A DNA stretch of 64,000 nt from Ruegeria atlantica (GTDB taxonomy: Bacteria > Pseudomonadota > Alphaproteobacteria > Rhodobacterales > Rhodobacteraceae). The stretch lies in NCBI RefSeq assembly GCF_013033965.1, contig NZ_WQFE01000004.1, forward strand, positions 388,056 through 452,055, in the 5' to 3' direction. Shown here one piece after another: positions 26,349 to 34,917 of the stretch. Below the pieces are notes generated by a model. That model ran no database searches, was not told where the DNA came from, and saw only the letters and a list, made by a program, of their open reading frames with translations. Numbering within the stretch: the stretch's first letter is position 1; every line of letters begins with the position of its first letter. The translations under genes and the position numbers were made by a program.

Positions 26349-27386
26349 TCAAACCTCTGCCAATGGCGCGATGCTGTCCAGTGCTTGCAACATCACCGCG
26401 GGACCGGCCCCATCGTGAACCGCCCCCTCGGACAGAGCCCGCCTCCAGGCGCGCGCACCGGGCCGACCGGCAAACAGGCCCAGCATGTGACGCGTGATCT
26501 GGTGCAGACGCCCACCCTCGGCAAGGTGTCGTTCGATATAGGGCACCATTTTGTGAACGACATCAATCGGATCAGCCACCTGCCCACCGCCGAAAATCAA
26601 GGCATCCGCCTCGGCCAGAATATCCGTGGGCTGATGATAGGCTGCACGCCCGATCATGACGCCGTCCAGCCCGGCATCCAGATGCGCCTTTGCCTGTTCC
26701 AGAGACGTGATACCGCCATTGATCGAGATATGCAGATCCGGGAACTCCCCCTTCATCCGATGCACAAGACCGTAGTCCAAAGGCGGGATATCCCTGTTTT
26801 CCTTGGGGCTTAGCCCTTGCAGCCAGGCCTTTCGCGCGTGGATCGTCACGCGTTGGCATCCAGCTGCATGAATGGCCTGCAAAAACGCGGGTAAGACTTG
26901 TTCCGGATCCTGATCGTCGACACCAATACGGCACTTGACCGTAACTTCAGCATCAGCGGCGTCGCGCATCGCGGCAACGCATTCGGCAACACGAGCGGGG
27001 TCTTTCATCAAAACGGCCCCGAATGTACCTGACTGCACCCGATCTGAAGGGCAGCCACAGTTCAGGTTGACCTCATCATACCCAGCTTGCGCACCAAGCC
27101 GGGCCGCCCGCGCCAACTCCTTGGGGTCTGAACCGCCCAATTGCAGTGCGACGGGGTGTTCTTGTGGACTGTAGTCCAACAGATGCAATGCGCCTCCGCG
27201 TACTAAGGCCGGAGCGGTCACCATTTCAGTGTATAGAAGCGTCTGTTGGCTCAGCAATCGATGCACAAAACGACAATGACGATCGGTCCAATCCATCATC
27301 GGCGCAACCGACAATCGCGCGGCCTTGGTGACAAGGTCTGTTGAGGCCGGATGGCGCTGTGAAACAAGGTTTGACGGTGCGGTCAT
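26349..27386 (-). CDS. dusA: tRNA-dihydrouridine synthase A
   Basis: Encodes 345 residues. FMN-dependent TIM-barrel enzyme that reduces uridine in the tRNA D-loop. Visible motifs are the substrate-site start SVAPMMDWTDRHCRF, the catalytic-Cys segment NLNCGCPSDRVQSG, and the FMN-phosphate region HISINGGI...DGVMIGRAAY. The ATG at 27386 follows the family's expected N-terminus; an upstream in-frame codon would add 34 residues. It precedes the TauE/PhyH pair on the same strand with a short gap. Confidence 0.93.
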   Translation of the reverse strand: MTAPSNLVSQRHPASTDLVTKAARLSVAPMMDWTDRHCRFVHRLLSQQTLLYTEMVTAPALVRGGALHLLDYSPQEHPVALQLGGSDPKELARAARLGAQAGYDEVNLNCGCPSDRVQSGTFGAVLMKDPARVAECVAAMRDAADAEVTVKCRIGVDDQDPEQVLPAFLQAIHAAGCQRVTIHARKAWLQGLSPKENRDIPPLDYGLVHRMKGEFPDLHISINGGITSLEQAKAHLDAGLDGVMIGRAAYHQPTDILAEADALIFGGGQVADPIDVVHKMVPYIERHLAEGGRLHQITRHMLGLFAGRPGARAWRRALSEGAVHDGAGPAVMLQALDSIAPLAEV

Positions 27387-27520
27387 GGGTGCGTCTCGAT
27401 GTACACTGAACAGGTGGCTTACTGCACCAGACTGCGTTTCGCAATCAAGCGCGCTGCGGTCAAGATACGCGCCATAAACACCAACCAATAAGGTCTGTCA
27501 CCTTTCATCGGAGCGCAGCA

Positions 27521-27552
27521 CAAAAAGAAAGGGCAGGTCTTAGGACCTGCCC
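27521..27552 (-). terminator. phasin gene terminator, copy 1
   Basis: GGGCAGGTC / GACCTGCCC with a 4-base loop and TTTCTTTTTG after it on the minus strand. It is part of the duplicated block and lies 50 bases past the phasin stop. Confidence 0.9.
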
Positions 27553-27601
27553 TGCGCGATAGCACCTTTTGGGAGGAGTTGGTGCGCCTCGCGGCGTTTG
27601 C

Positions 27602-28045
27602 TTACTTGGCAGCAGCTTTTTTGGCAGCTGCGGTCACGTCGTTGGTGGCTTTTTTGACAGCCGCGGTTGCGTCTTCGGCTGCGTCTTTGCCAGCCGCCAT
27701 CAGCAGCTCAACGGTTTCGGACTGAACTTTCTTCGCGATCTCAGCGAAGGCTGCCATGTTTTCAGCTGCAACTTCAGCCGAAGCGCTGGCGAAGTCGGTT
27801 GCCGCTTTGGCGTAATCTGCAGGCTCGGCCTTGGCTTTCGACATCTCGGTCAGCTTGGCCAGGGTGTCCTTGGTCCATTTGTTCGAGATCTCAGCCGACT
27901 TTTCAGCCGCTTCCAACGCAACACCCGACAGCTTTTCGTTCAGCGTCGCGGTCGATTTGAAAGCACCTTCCAGAGCGGTGGTGTCAACGGGGAACGCGCC
28001 CATAACGTCTTTCAGGGTCGCGGTGAAGTCTTGCGTCTTTGCCAT
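27602..28045 (-). CDS. phaP: phasin family protein, copy 1 (PHB granule protein)
   Basis: Encodes 147 residues, identical to the product of 63352-63795. Phasins coat polyhydroxybutyrate granules. The protein is almost all helical, Ala/Lys/Glu-rich (about 25-130), and ends in a PHA-granule-like basic tail KKATNDVTAAAKKAAAK. The ATG at 28045 was chosen because upstream in-frame sequence crosses the promoter. All seven base differences from copy 2 inside the gene are silent. This copy lies behind phbB-aceEF-lpdA rather than beside phaR, so it looks like the transplanted one. It retains its promoter and terminator and should be expressible. Confidence 0.92.
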   Translation of the reverse strand: MAKTQDFTATLKDVMGAFPVDTTALEGAFKSTATLNEKLSGVALEAAEKSAEISNKWTKDTLAKLTEMSKAKAEPADYAKAATDFASASAEVAAENMAAFAEIAKKVQSETVELLMAAGKDAAEDATAAVKKATNDVTAAAKKAAAK

Positions 28046-28111
28046 TGTCCTAAATCCTTTTGCCGAACCGGGCCCACCCCGGCTTTCATCAGCTTGAGGG
28101 CAATATGGATG

Positions 28112-28152
28112 CCGCAGTGCAGCATTGCAAGATTTTTCTTGCTGCAATGCAG
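28112..28152. promoter_or_regulatory. candidate PhaR operators before phasin copy 1
   Basis: CTGCAATGCAG at 28142-28152 fits the CTGC-N3-GCAG pattern I recall for PhaR of Rhodobacter. CCGCAGTGCAG at 28112-28122 fits with one mismatch. Both lie upstream of the phasin start. The same sites recur in copy 2 next to phaR. Confidence 0.6.
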
Positions 28153-28177
28153 AATAAATCCATCCGGCGCTTTGGAA

Positions 28178-28323
28178 TCAGTTACTTGCCTTGACCCGCA
28201 CATAGGTCCCGGGCGCCGGGGCCAATGCAGGATGGGCCGAATCGCCGGTCTCGCGCGCGCGGGCACTTGCTTGCCCGATCGCTTCTTCAGCCAGGCTTCC
28301 CACCGCGGCCACCAGGACCCTTC
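28178..28323 (-). pseudogene. phaC: phaC 3' fragment with frameshift (PHB synthase remnant)
   Basis: Read on the minus strand from 28323, one frame gives EGSWWPRWEAWLKKRSGKQVPAR, typical of the C-terminus of class I PHB synthase. A second frame then gives ETGDSAHPALAPAPGTYVRV and ends KASN at 28178. The two frames meet at a run of GC dinucleotides (28248-28265), and removing one GC would join them. The rest of phaC is missing, and an in-frame stop lies immediately upstream (28324-28326). The fragment is therefore a dead 3' piece carried in with the phasin gene. Copy 2 is cut by the window end just before the GC run. Confidence 0.75.
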
Positions 28324-28436
28324 TCAATCAGACGCTCATAGCCCAACTTCTGCAACTGCAACGCAGAGTCCGGCGTCATCGCAATACCGTTCTCACCGTC
28401 ATAAATCCCTCTCGGTTTGCCTAGCTTCATCGCCAT
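28287..28436 (-). pseudogene. pntA: truncated pntA start (NAD(P) transhydrogenase alpha) fused to phaC sequence
   Basis: A 49-codon reading frame starting 4 bases after the lpdA stop. Residues 1-40, containing MKLGKPRGIYDGENG, IAMTPDSALQLQKLGYE and RLIEKG, look like the N-terminus of PntA. From about 28323 the DNA becomes phaC sequence in another frame, giving a short nonsense tail and a stop at 28287. Intact PntA has several hundred residues, so this is a remnant. The junction lies at a shared GAAGGG, consistent with a short-homology join. PntA assignment is by eye. Confidence 0.65.
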
Positions 28437-28440
28437 GATC

Positions 28441-30171
28441 TTAGCTTCGTTTCTTAGGCGGGATGAGGTCGGTGATCGTGCCCTCGAACATCTCGGCCGC
28501 GAAGTTGACCGTCTCGCTCAGCGTCGGGTGGGGGTGGATCGTGTGACCCAGATCGACTGCGTCTGCACCCATCTCGATGGCCAGTGCGGTTTCGGAAATC
28601 AGGTCACCCGCATTGGTACCAACGATGCAGGCGCCCACGACCCGTTGATCCTGCGGATCGAACAGCAACTTGGTGATGCCTTCAGACCGGCCATTGGACA
28701 GAGACTTGCCCGACGCGGCCCAGGGGAATAAGCCTTTTTCGACCTTGATCCCTTTGGCCTTGGCCTCGGTTTCCGTCATACCGCACCACGCCACTTCGGG
28801 GTCGGTATAGGCAACTGAGGGGATCAGCTTCGCGTCGAAGAACCGCTTGTGACCGGCAGCAACCTCGGCTGCAACTTTGCCTTCATGCACCGCCTTGTGC
28901 GCCAACATCGGTTGGCCGACCAGATCACCGATGGCGAATATATGCGGCACACCTGTACGTTGCTGGTTATCCACGGAGATAAAGCCACGCTCATCCACCG
29001 CGACCCCGGCCTTTTCGGCGTCGATCAGCTTGCCATTGGGTTTGCGCCCTACGGCCACTAGAACCTTGTCGAACGTGTCGGTGAAGCTTTCGCCCTTATC
29101 GTCCTCGAACGTGACCTTGAGGCCCTTTTTCAACGGTTCAATCGCAGTCACTTTGGTTTTGAGGAAGATGTTTTCGTAGCGGCCCTTGATGCGGTTCATC
29201 AGAGGTTTGACGATATCTTTGTCCGCACCGGGGATAATCTGATCCATCAACTCGACCACAGTGATATTCGAGCCCAGCGCGTCATAGACGCAAGCCATTT
29301 CCAGACCAATGATACCCCCGCCCAGAACCAGCATCCGCTTTGGCACGTCTACCAGTTCCAGCGCGCCGGTCGAGTCGATAACGCGGTCATCGTCATGTGG
29401 GATGAAGGGCAGCACAACCGGTTCAGATCCCGCCGCGATGATGCATTGGTCAAAGGACACAGTGGTCATGCCATCATCGCCGACGACCTCGATCATGTTC
29501 GGACCCGAGAAGCGGCCATAGCCACGCACGACCTGAACCTTACGGCCTTTGGACAAACCGTCCAGACCGCCGGTCAGTTTGCCGACAACGCTGTCCTTGA
29601 ATCCGCGCAATTCGTCCAGATCGATCTTGGGCTTGCCGAAGCTGACACCATGCGCGCCCATTTCTTCGGCCTCGGTGATGACCTTTGCCACGTGCAGCAA
29701 CGCCTTCGAAGGGATACAGCCCACGTTCAGGCAGACACCGCCAAGGGTCGGGTTGCGCTCGATCATGACAACCTTTTTGCCCAGATCGGCCGCGCGGAAG
29801 GCTGCTGTGTATCCACCGGGACCAGATCCCAGCACGACCACTTCGGCATGCACATCGCCCTGCCCGGTCGCCGTACCGGTGGCGACCACGGCCTGAGGCG
29901 CGGCAGATGCTTCGGCTGGCGCAGCCTCGGGCGTCACGCCATCAGCGGCTTCCAGCGTCAGGATCAGCGCGCCTTCCGAGACATTGTCACCTTCGGACAC
30001 GGCTATCGAGACAACCTTGCCAGCGGCGGGGGACGGGACCTCCATCGTGGCCTTGTCGGATTCCAGTTCGATCAGCGGGTCTTCGGCGGCGACCGTATCG
30101 CCGACGGTCACAAGAATGCTGATCACGGGCACATCGGAGAAATCACCGATATCGGGTACTTTGACGTCCAT
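28441..30171 (-). CDS. lpdA: dihydrolipoyl dehydrogenase (E3) with N-terminal lipoyl domain
   Basis: Encodes 576 residues. A lipoyl domain occupies about 1-80 with the lipoylated Lys40 in ELESDKATMEV. After an Ala/Pro linker, the flavoprotein core carries the FAD motif VVLGSGPGGYTAAFRAADLG, redox disulfide GGVCLNVGCIPSK, NAD motif LVLGGGIIGLEMA, and the C-terminal His-Glu pair in HTIHPHPTLSE. It reoxidises the E2 lipoyl group of pyruvate dehydrogenase. Lipoyl-E3 fusions are known in several bacteria. The ATG at 30171 lies 11 bases after the aceF stop. Confidence 0.95.
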   Translation of the reverse strand: MDVKVPDIGDFSDVPVISILVTVGDTVAAEDPLIELESDKATMEVPSPAAGKVVSIAVSEGDNVSEGALILTLEAADGVTPEAAPAEASAAPQAVVATGTATGQGDVHAEVVVLGSGPGGYTAAFRAADLGKKVVMIERNPTLGGVCLNVGCIPSKALLHVAKVITEAEEMGAHGVSFGKPKIDLDELRGFKDSVVGKLTGGLDGLSKGRKVQVVRGYGRFSGPNMIEVVGDDGMTTVSFDQCIIAAGSEPVVLPFIPHDDDRVIDSTGALELVDVPKRMLVLGGGIIGLEMACVYDALGSNITVVELMDQIIPGADKDIVKPLMNRIKGRYENIFLKTKVTAIEPLKKGLKVTFEDDKGESFTDTFDKVLVAVGRKPNGKLIDAEKAGVAVDERGFISVDNQQRTGVPHIFAIGDLVGQPMLAHKAVHEGKVAAEVAAGHKRFFDAKLIPSVAYTDPEVAWCGMTETEAKAKGIKVEKGLFPWAASGKSLSNGRSEGITKLLFDPQDQRVVGACIVGTNAGDLISETALAIEMGADAVDLGHTIHPHPTLSETVNFAAEMFEGTITDLIPPKKRS

Positions 30172-30182
30172 CTGGTCTCTCC

Positions 30183-31430
30183 TCACCACATCAATTTGCG
30201 CATATCGCCCAGCAGCGTCTTGAGCGTCACGCAAAAACGCGCGGCCAAGGCGCCATCAACGGCACGGTGGTCATAGCTGAGCGACAAAGGCTGCATCAGG
30301 CGCGGCACGAATTCCCCGCCATTCCAGACCGGCGCCATCTTCGACCGAGTCAGGCCCAGAATAGCCACCTCGGGTGCGTTGACGATCGGCGTGAAATGAG
30401 TACCGCCAATGCCGCCAAGCGACGAGATGGTGAAGGTCGCACCTTGCATGTCGTTCGACTTCAACTCACCAGCACGAGCCTTACCCGACAGCTCCATCAG
30501 ATCTTTGGAGATCTCGACAATGCCCTTGCGATCCGCATCCTTGATGACCGGAACAACCAGACCGTTCGGCGTATCCGCGGCAAAACCGATATTGTAGTAT
30601 GATTTGCGGATCAGCTTGTCGCCATCGGGGTGGATCGACGAGTTGAATTCCCAATGCTGCTTCAGCGCATTGACCGAAGCCTTGACCACAAAGCTAAGCA
30701 AGGTCACGCGATAACCATCTTCCTTGGCCATCGTGTCCATTTCCTTGCGGTATTTGTCCAGCTCGGTGATGTCGGCCTCATCATTATGGGTGACATGCGG
30801 GATGTTGAGCCACGACCGGTGCAGCGCAGGACCAGACAGCTTTTTGATACGGGGCATTTCCACATCTTCGACCGGACCGAACTTTGAGAAATCGACAACC
30901 GGGATTGGCGGGATGCCCATGCCACTTGATGCACCGGCTGCAGACGGTGCCGCGGCAGTTGTGGATTTGAGAAACTTGGTGACATCCTCTCGCAGGATGC
31001 GCCCCTTACGGCCCGAGCCGTTGACCTTGGACAGGTCAACGTCCAGCTGACGTGCAAAAGCGCGCACGGATGGCGAGGCGTGGGCCTTGCCAAACCCGCT
31101 GTCCATAACCGGTGCAGCCGCGGCGGCAGGCGCAAGGGCGGCTTCTGATACTGGTGCCGCGGTGGGCGCTGCCTCGGCCGGGGCGGCTGGTGCGCCCTCG
31201 CCTTCCAGCAGCAGGATCAGCGCGCCTTTGGATACGTTATCACCCTCGAACACTTTGATTTCCTTAACTACACCAGCGGCGGGGGAAGGAACCTCCATCG
31301 TCGCCTTGTCGCTTTCCAATTCGATCAGCGGGTCTTCGGCGGCGATGGTGTCACCAACCGAGACCAGGATGCTGATAATCGGGACATCCGCGAAATCCCC
31401 GATATCCGGAACTGTTACTTCGATTGCCAT
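30183..31430 (-). CDS. aceF: dihydrolipoyl acetyltransferase, pyruvate dehydrogenase E2
   Basis: Encodes 415 residues. A single lipoyl domain (about 1-75, Lys42 in ELESDKATMEV) is followed by an Ala/Pro linker, a peripheral-subunit-binding domain (about 115-150, ASPSVRAFARQLDVDLSKV) and the acetyltransferase core with DHRAVDGALAARF near the end. Many AceE-partnered E2s have two or three lipoyl domains; here the extra one is on E3. It forms the complex core making acetyl-CoA and lies between aceE and lpdA, 26 bases after aceE. Confidence 0.95.
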   Translation of the reverse strand: MAIEVTVPDIGDFADVPIISILVSVGDTIAAEDPLIELESDKATMEVPSPAAGVVKEIKVFEGDNVSKGALILLLEGEGAPAAPAEAAPTAAPVSEAALAPAAAAAPVMDSGFGKAHASPSVRAFARQLDVDLSKVNGSGRKGRILREDVTKFLKSTTAAAPSAAGASSGMGIPPIPVVDFSKFGPVEDVEMPRIKKLSGPALHRSWLNIPHVTHNDEADITELDKYRKEMDTMAKEDGYRVTLLSFVVKASVNALKQHWEFNSSIHPDGDKLIRKSYYNIGFAADTPNGLVVPVIKDADRKGIVEISKDLMELSGKARAGELKSNDMQGATFTISSLGGIGGTHFTPIVNAPEVAILGLTRSKMAPVWNGGEFVPRLMQPLSLSYDHRAVDGALAARFCVTLKTLLGDMRKLMW

Positions 31431-31456
31431 TTCTACGTCTCCTCGTTCCCGATGCC

Positions 31457-34111
31457 TTACACCAGCCGGGGGTTCGGCTTGTCGCCGTCGATTTCATATG
31501 TCTTGAGCGCTTTTTCGAGCTCGGCCTTTGACACCGCCCCTTCGCGGTACAGATCGACCATGGCGGCCGCCGCGATGTGGTTGGCATCGACCTCGAAGAA
31601 CCGGCGCAGGTTCACACGGCTGTCCGAACGGCCATAGCCATCTGTTCCCAGCACGGTGTAGCGGCCCGGCACAAAGGCGCGAATCTGCTCGGCATAGTTC
31701 TTCATGTAGTCGGTTGCCGCGATGATCGGGCCTTTGGCCTTTGACAACTGCTCGGTCACGTAAGGCACACGCTCCTCAGCCAGCGGGTCCAGACGATTGG
31801 CACGCGCCGCGTCTTGCCCGTCGCGGGCCAGTTCGTTGAACGAGGTGGCCGACCAGATATCCGACGTCACGCCGAAATCCTTCTTCAGCATTTCAGCCGC
31901 TTTCATGGCCTGCACCAGAATGGTGCCGGACCCCATCAGATTGACGTGCTTCTTGCCGGGTTTCTTGGTTTCCTGGAAACGGTACAACCCCTTGATGATC
32001 CCCTCTTCGGCGCCCATCGGCATATCGGGATGGGAATAGTTTTCGTTCATCAGGGTCAGGTAGAAATAGATATCCTCCTGATCGCCATACATCCGTTGCA
32101 GACCGTTCTGGATGATCACCGCGACCTCATAGCTGAAGGTCGGATCATAGGTGATGCAGTTCGGAATGGTGCCCGCAAGAATGTGGCTGTGGCCATCCTC
32201 ATGCTGCAAACCCTCGCCGTTCAGCGTCGTCCGTCCGGCTGTTCCGCCCAGCATGAAACCACGTGCCCGGCTGTCACCAGCGGCCCAGGCCAGATCACCG
32301 ATCCTTTGGAAACCGAACATCGAGTAGTAAATGAAGAACGGGATCATCGGTACGCCGTGATTGGAATACGCAGTCGCCGCTGCGATCCAGTCGGCCATGG
32401 CGCCTGCCTCGTTGATGCCTTCCTGCAGGACCTGACCGTTGGTCGTTTCCTTGTAGAACATCATCTGATCGGCATCTTCAGGGGTATAGTTCTGACCCGA
32501 CGGGTTGTAGATCCCGACCGAGCGGAACAGCCCTTCCATCCCGAATGTCCGGCTTTCGTCCGGCACAATCGGCACAACGTTCTTCCCCATCCCCTTGTCA
32601 CGCAACAGCGTGGTCAGGATGCGAACAAAGGCCATCGTGGTCGAAATCTCACGATCACCAGTGCCTTTCAGCTGAGCTTCGAACTTGGAAAGCTCAGGGA
32701 TCTCCAGCGCCGGTGCGCTGCTATCGCGCTTGGGGAACTCACCGCCCAATGCCTTGCGGCGGTCGGCCAGATAGGCCTTTTGCGCATTGTTCAACGATAC
32801 AAACGGCGCGTTGGGCAGGTCTTCGTCGCTAACCGGAATTTGAAAGCGATCGCGAAACGCGCGCAACTGATCTTCGGCCAGTTTCTTTTGTTGGTGGGTG
32901 GTGTTCTGCCCCTCACCGGCTGAACCCATGCCGTAGCCTTTGACAGTTTTGACCAGCAGGCAGGTCGGCGTACCCTCGTTCTCGGTCGCGCGTTTGAATG
33001 CGGTATAGACTTTTTCAGGGTCATGGCCGCCCCGACGCAAAGCCCAGATCTGATCGTCGGTCCAGTCTTCGACCAGAGCGGCGGTTTCCGGATACTTGCC
33101 AAAGAAATGTTCCCGAATGTAAGCGCCGTCTTTGGATTTGAAGGTCTGATAATCACCATCGACCGTCTCATCCATCAACTGGCGCAACCGCCCGCTGGTG
33201 TCTTTTTCCAGCAGTTGATCCCAGCCCTTACCCCAGAGCAGCTTGATCACGTTCCAGCCTGCACCCCGGAAGTCGCCCTCAAGCTCTTGCACGATCTTGC
33301 CGTTGCCGCGCACCGGGCCATCGAGACGCTGGAGATTGCAGTTGATCACGAAAATCAGGTTGTCCAGCCCCTCGCGCACGGCCAGGTCAATCGCACCCCG
33401 GCTTTCGGGTTCGTCCATCTCACCATCGCCCAGAAAGCACCACACTTTGCGGTCCGCCATGTCGATATGACCCCGGTTGTGCATGTATTTCATGAACCGC
33501 GCCTGATAGATCGCCATCAGCGGCCCCAGCCCCATCGAAACCGTCGGGAACTGCCAGTAGTCCGGCATCAACCATGGGTGCGGATAGCTGGACAGCCCGC
33601 CGCCATCGACCTCGGACCGGAAATTCTCCAGCTGCTCTTCGGTGATGCGCCCTTCCATGAAGGACCGGGCATAGATGCCTGGGATCACATGGCCCTGAAA
33701 GAACACCAGGTCCCCGCCGTGGATCGCCGTTTTCGACCGCCAGAAATGGTTGAGACCAACGTCATACATCACCGCAGATGAGGCAAAGGAGGCAATGTGG
33801 CCGCCATACTCACTGCTGACTTTGTTGCGCCGAACCACGGTTGCCATGGCGTTCCAGCGGTTGATCGTGCGGATGCGCCACTCCATCTCGGGATCGCCGG
33901 GAAAGGCGTACTGATCATCAACGGGGATTGTGTTCTGATAGGGCGTCGTCGCCGAAAACGGCAGTGTCGCGCCGGCAGCGCGGGCCTTTTGCACGGCCTT
34001 GTCCAACAGGAAATGCGCGCGGTTTGCACCATCCCGTTCAATCACGTCTTCAATGGCGTCCTGCCATTCTTGACTTTCTACCGGGTCGATATCGGGTTCG
34101 AGGTCTTTCAT
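31457..34111 (-). CDS. aceE: pyruvate dehydrogenase E1, homodimeric type
   Basis: Encodes 884 residues, full length for the AceE family. Thiamine diphosphate enzyme that decarboxylates pyruvate and acetylates lipoyl-E2. The GDGEMDEPESRGAIDLAVREGLDNLIFVINCN region is the metal/ThDP motif, and LVKTVKGYGMG and HQQKK segments are typical. The ATG at 34111 has GAACCTGCC nearby; the open frame extends far upstream through phbB in a shadow frame. It is the second gene of phbB-aceE-aceF-lpdA, 38 bases after phbB. Confidence 0.96.
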   Translation of the reverse strand: MKDLEPDIDPVESQEWQDAIEDVIERDGANRAHFLLDKAVQKARAAGATLPFSATTPYQNTIPVDDQYAFPGDPEMEWRIRTINRWNAMATVVRRNKVSSEYGGHIASFASSAVMYDVGLNHFWRSKTAIHGGDLVFFQGHVIPGIYARSFMEGRITEEQLENFRSEVDGGGLSSYPHPWLMPDYWQFPTVSMGLGPLMAIYQARFMKYMHNRGHIDMADRKVWCFLGDGEMDEPESRGAIDLAVREGLDNLIFVINCNLQRLDGPVRGNGKIVQELEGDFRGAGWNVIKLLWGKGWDQLLEKDTSGRLRQLMDETVDGDYQTFKSKDGAYIREHFFGKYPETAALVEDWTDDQIWALRRGGHDPEKVYTAFKRATENEGTPTCLLVKTVKGYGMGSAGEGQNTTHQQKKLAEDQLRAFRDRFQIPVSDEDLPNAPFVSLNNAQKAYLADRRKALGGEFPKRDSSAPALEIPELSKFEAQLKGTGDREISTTMAFVRILTTLLRDKGMGKNVVPIVPDESRTFGMEGLFRSVGIYNPSGQNYTPEDADQMMFYKETTNGQVLQEGINEAGAMADWIAAATAYSNHGVPMIPFFIYYSMFGFQRIGDLAWAAGDSRARGFMLGGTAGRTTLNGEGLQHEDGHSHILAGTIPNCITYDPTFSYEVAVIIQNGLQRMYGDQEDIYFYLTLMNENYSHPDMPMGAEEGIIKGLYRFQETKKPGKKHVNLMGSGTILVQAMKAAEMLKKDFGVTSDIWSATSFNELARDGQDAARANRLDPLAEERVPYVTEQLSKAKGPIIAATDYMKNYAEQIRAFVPGRYTVLGTDGYGRSDSRVNLRRFFEVDANHIAAAAMVDLYREGAVSKAELEKALKTYEIDGDKPNPRLV

Positions 34112-34149
34112 GGGGCAGGTTCCTTTCTCAAACTGTGTCCGGTGGGGTG

Positions 34150-34872
34150 TCAGACGAAGAATTGCGCGCCGTTGACGGAAATCGTTGAGCCGTTGACATA
34201 CCCGGCGTCGTCCGAGGCCAGGAAAGCCACGCAACGTGCGATTTCCTCGGGCTCTCCCAGCCTTCCCGCCGGGATTTGGCCAACAATGGCCTCGCGGACT
34301 TTTTCCGGAACGGCCATCACCATCTCGGTGGCGATGTAACCGGGGCAGATGGCATTTGCGGTAATGCCCGCGCGCGCACCTTCTTGCGCCAGCGATTTGA
34401 CGATACCCAGATCGCCCGCCTTGGTGGCTGCGTAGTTCACTTGCGCGAACTGGCCTTTCTGGCCGTTGATCGAGCTGATGACGATAACGCGGCCAAACTT
34501 CCGTTCGCGCATACCCGGCCAAATTGGATGGATGGTGTTGAAAACGCCGGTCAGATTTGTGTCAATAACGTCTTTCCATTGTTCGGGTGTCATCTTGTGG
34601 AACGGCGCGTCGCGGGTGATCCCGGCGTTGGCGACCACGATGTCGATCGGGCCACTCTCGGCCTCGACCTGCGCGATACCAGTAGCCGAGGCTTCGTAAT
34701 CTGCGACATTCCATTTGTAGGTCTTGATGCCAGTCTCGGCAGTGAAAGCAGCCGCCTTTTCATCATTGCCGGCATAGGTGGCGACAACGGTGTATCCTTC
34801 AGCATTCAACTTTCTGGAAATCGCCTCGCCAATACCCCTGCTGCCACCGGTTACAAGTGCAGTACGTGTCAT
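34150..34872 (-). CDS. phbB: acetoacetyl-CoA reductase (NADPH)
   Basis: Encodes 240 residues, the usual PhaB length. Short-chain dehydrogenase that reduces acetoacetyl-CoA to (R)-3-hydroxybutyryl-CoA for PHB. Cofactor motif ALVTGGSRGIGEAI, NAG motif VVANAGITRDAPFHKM, and catalytic Ser-Tyr-Lys in VISSINGQKGQFAQVNYAATKAG are present. AGGAG lies before the ATG. It heads the unit containing pyruvate dehydrogenase; phbA is not next to it, which is unusual because phbA-phbB pairs are common. Confidence 0.93.
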   Translation of the reverse strand: MTRTALVTGGSRGIGEAISRKLNAEGYTVVATYAGNDEKAAAFTAETGIKTYKWNVADYEASATGIAQVEAESGPIDIVVANAGITRDAPFHKMTPEQWKDVIDTNLTGVFNTIHPIWPGMRERKFGRVIVISSINGQKGQFAQVNYAATKAGDLGIVKSLAQEGARAGITANAICPGYIATEMVMAVPEKVREAIVGQIPAGRLGEPEEIARCVAFLASDDAGYVNGSTISVNGAQFFV

Positions 34873-34917
34873 CTCTAACTCCTCCGATTAGTCAGTGACT
34901 TTGACCTAACTTGCGCG

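Larger units (their letters stand above)
27511..28250. repeat. direct repeat, copy 1 (phasin block), duplicated at 63261-64000
   Basis: This stretch matches 63261-64000 base for base without gaps except at 8 positions (27611, 27692, 27752, 27782, 27815, 27887, 27916, 28050), all transitions. The left edge is sharp: position 27510 differs from 63260 and nothing further left matches. The right edge lies beyond 28250, because the second copy is cut by the window end. It probably reaches 28323, where phaC sequence stops in this copy. The block holds terminator, phasin gene, promoter and the end of phaC. Confidence 0.97.

Noticed and set aside
28046..28147. 34-codon N-terminal extension of the phasin (also at 63796-63897)
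   Set aside because: It is open only by chance and covers the promoter with the PhaR-type sites. Phasins start at MAKTQDF.
27511..28323. Transposon or insertion sequence as the cause of the phasin duplication
   Set aside because: No transposase frame, terminal inverted repeats or target-site duplication are visible at 27511, 63261 or near 28323.
34112..34522. Long N-terminal extension of aceE in the same frame
   Set aside because: The extension runs through phbB in a shadow frame. AceE proteins start near MKDLEPDIDP, which is at 34111.
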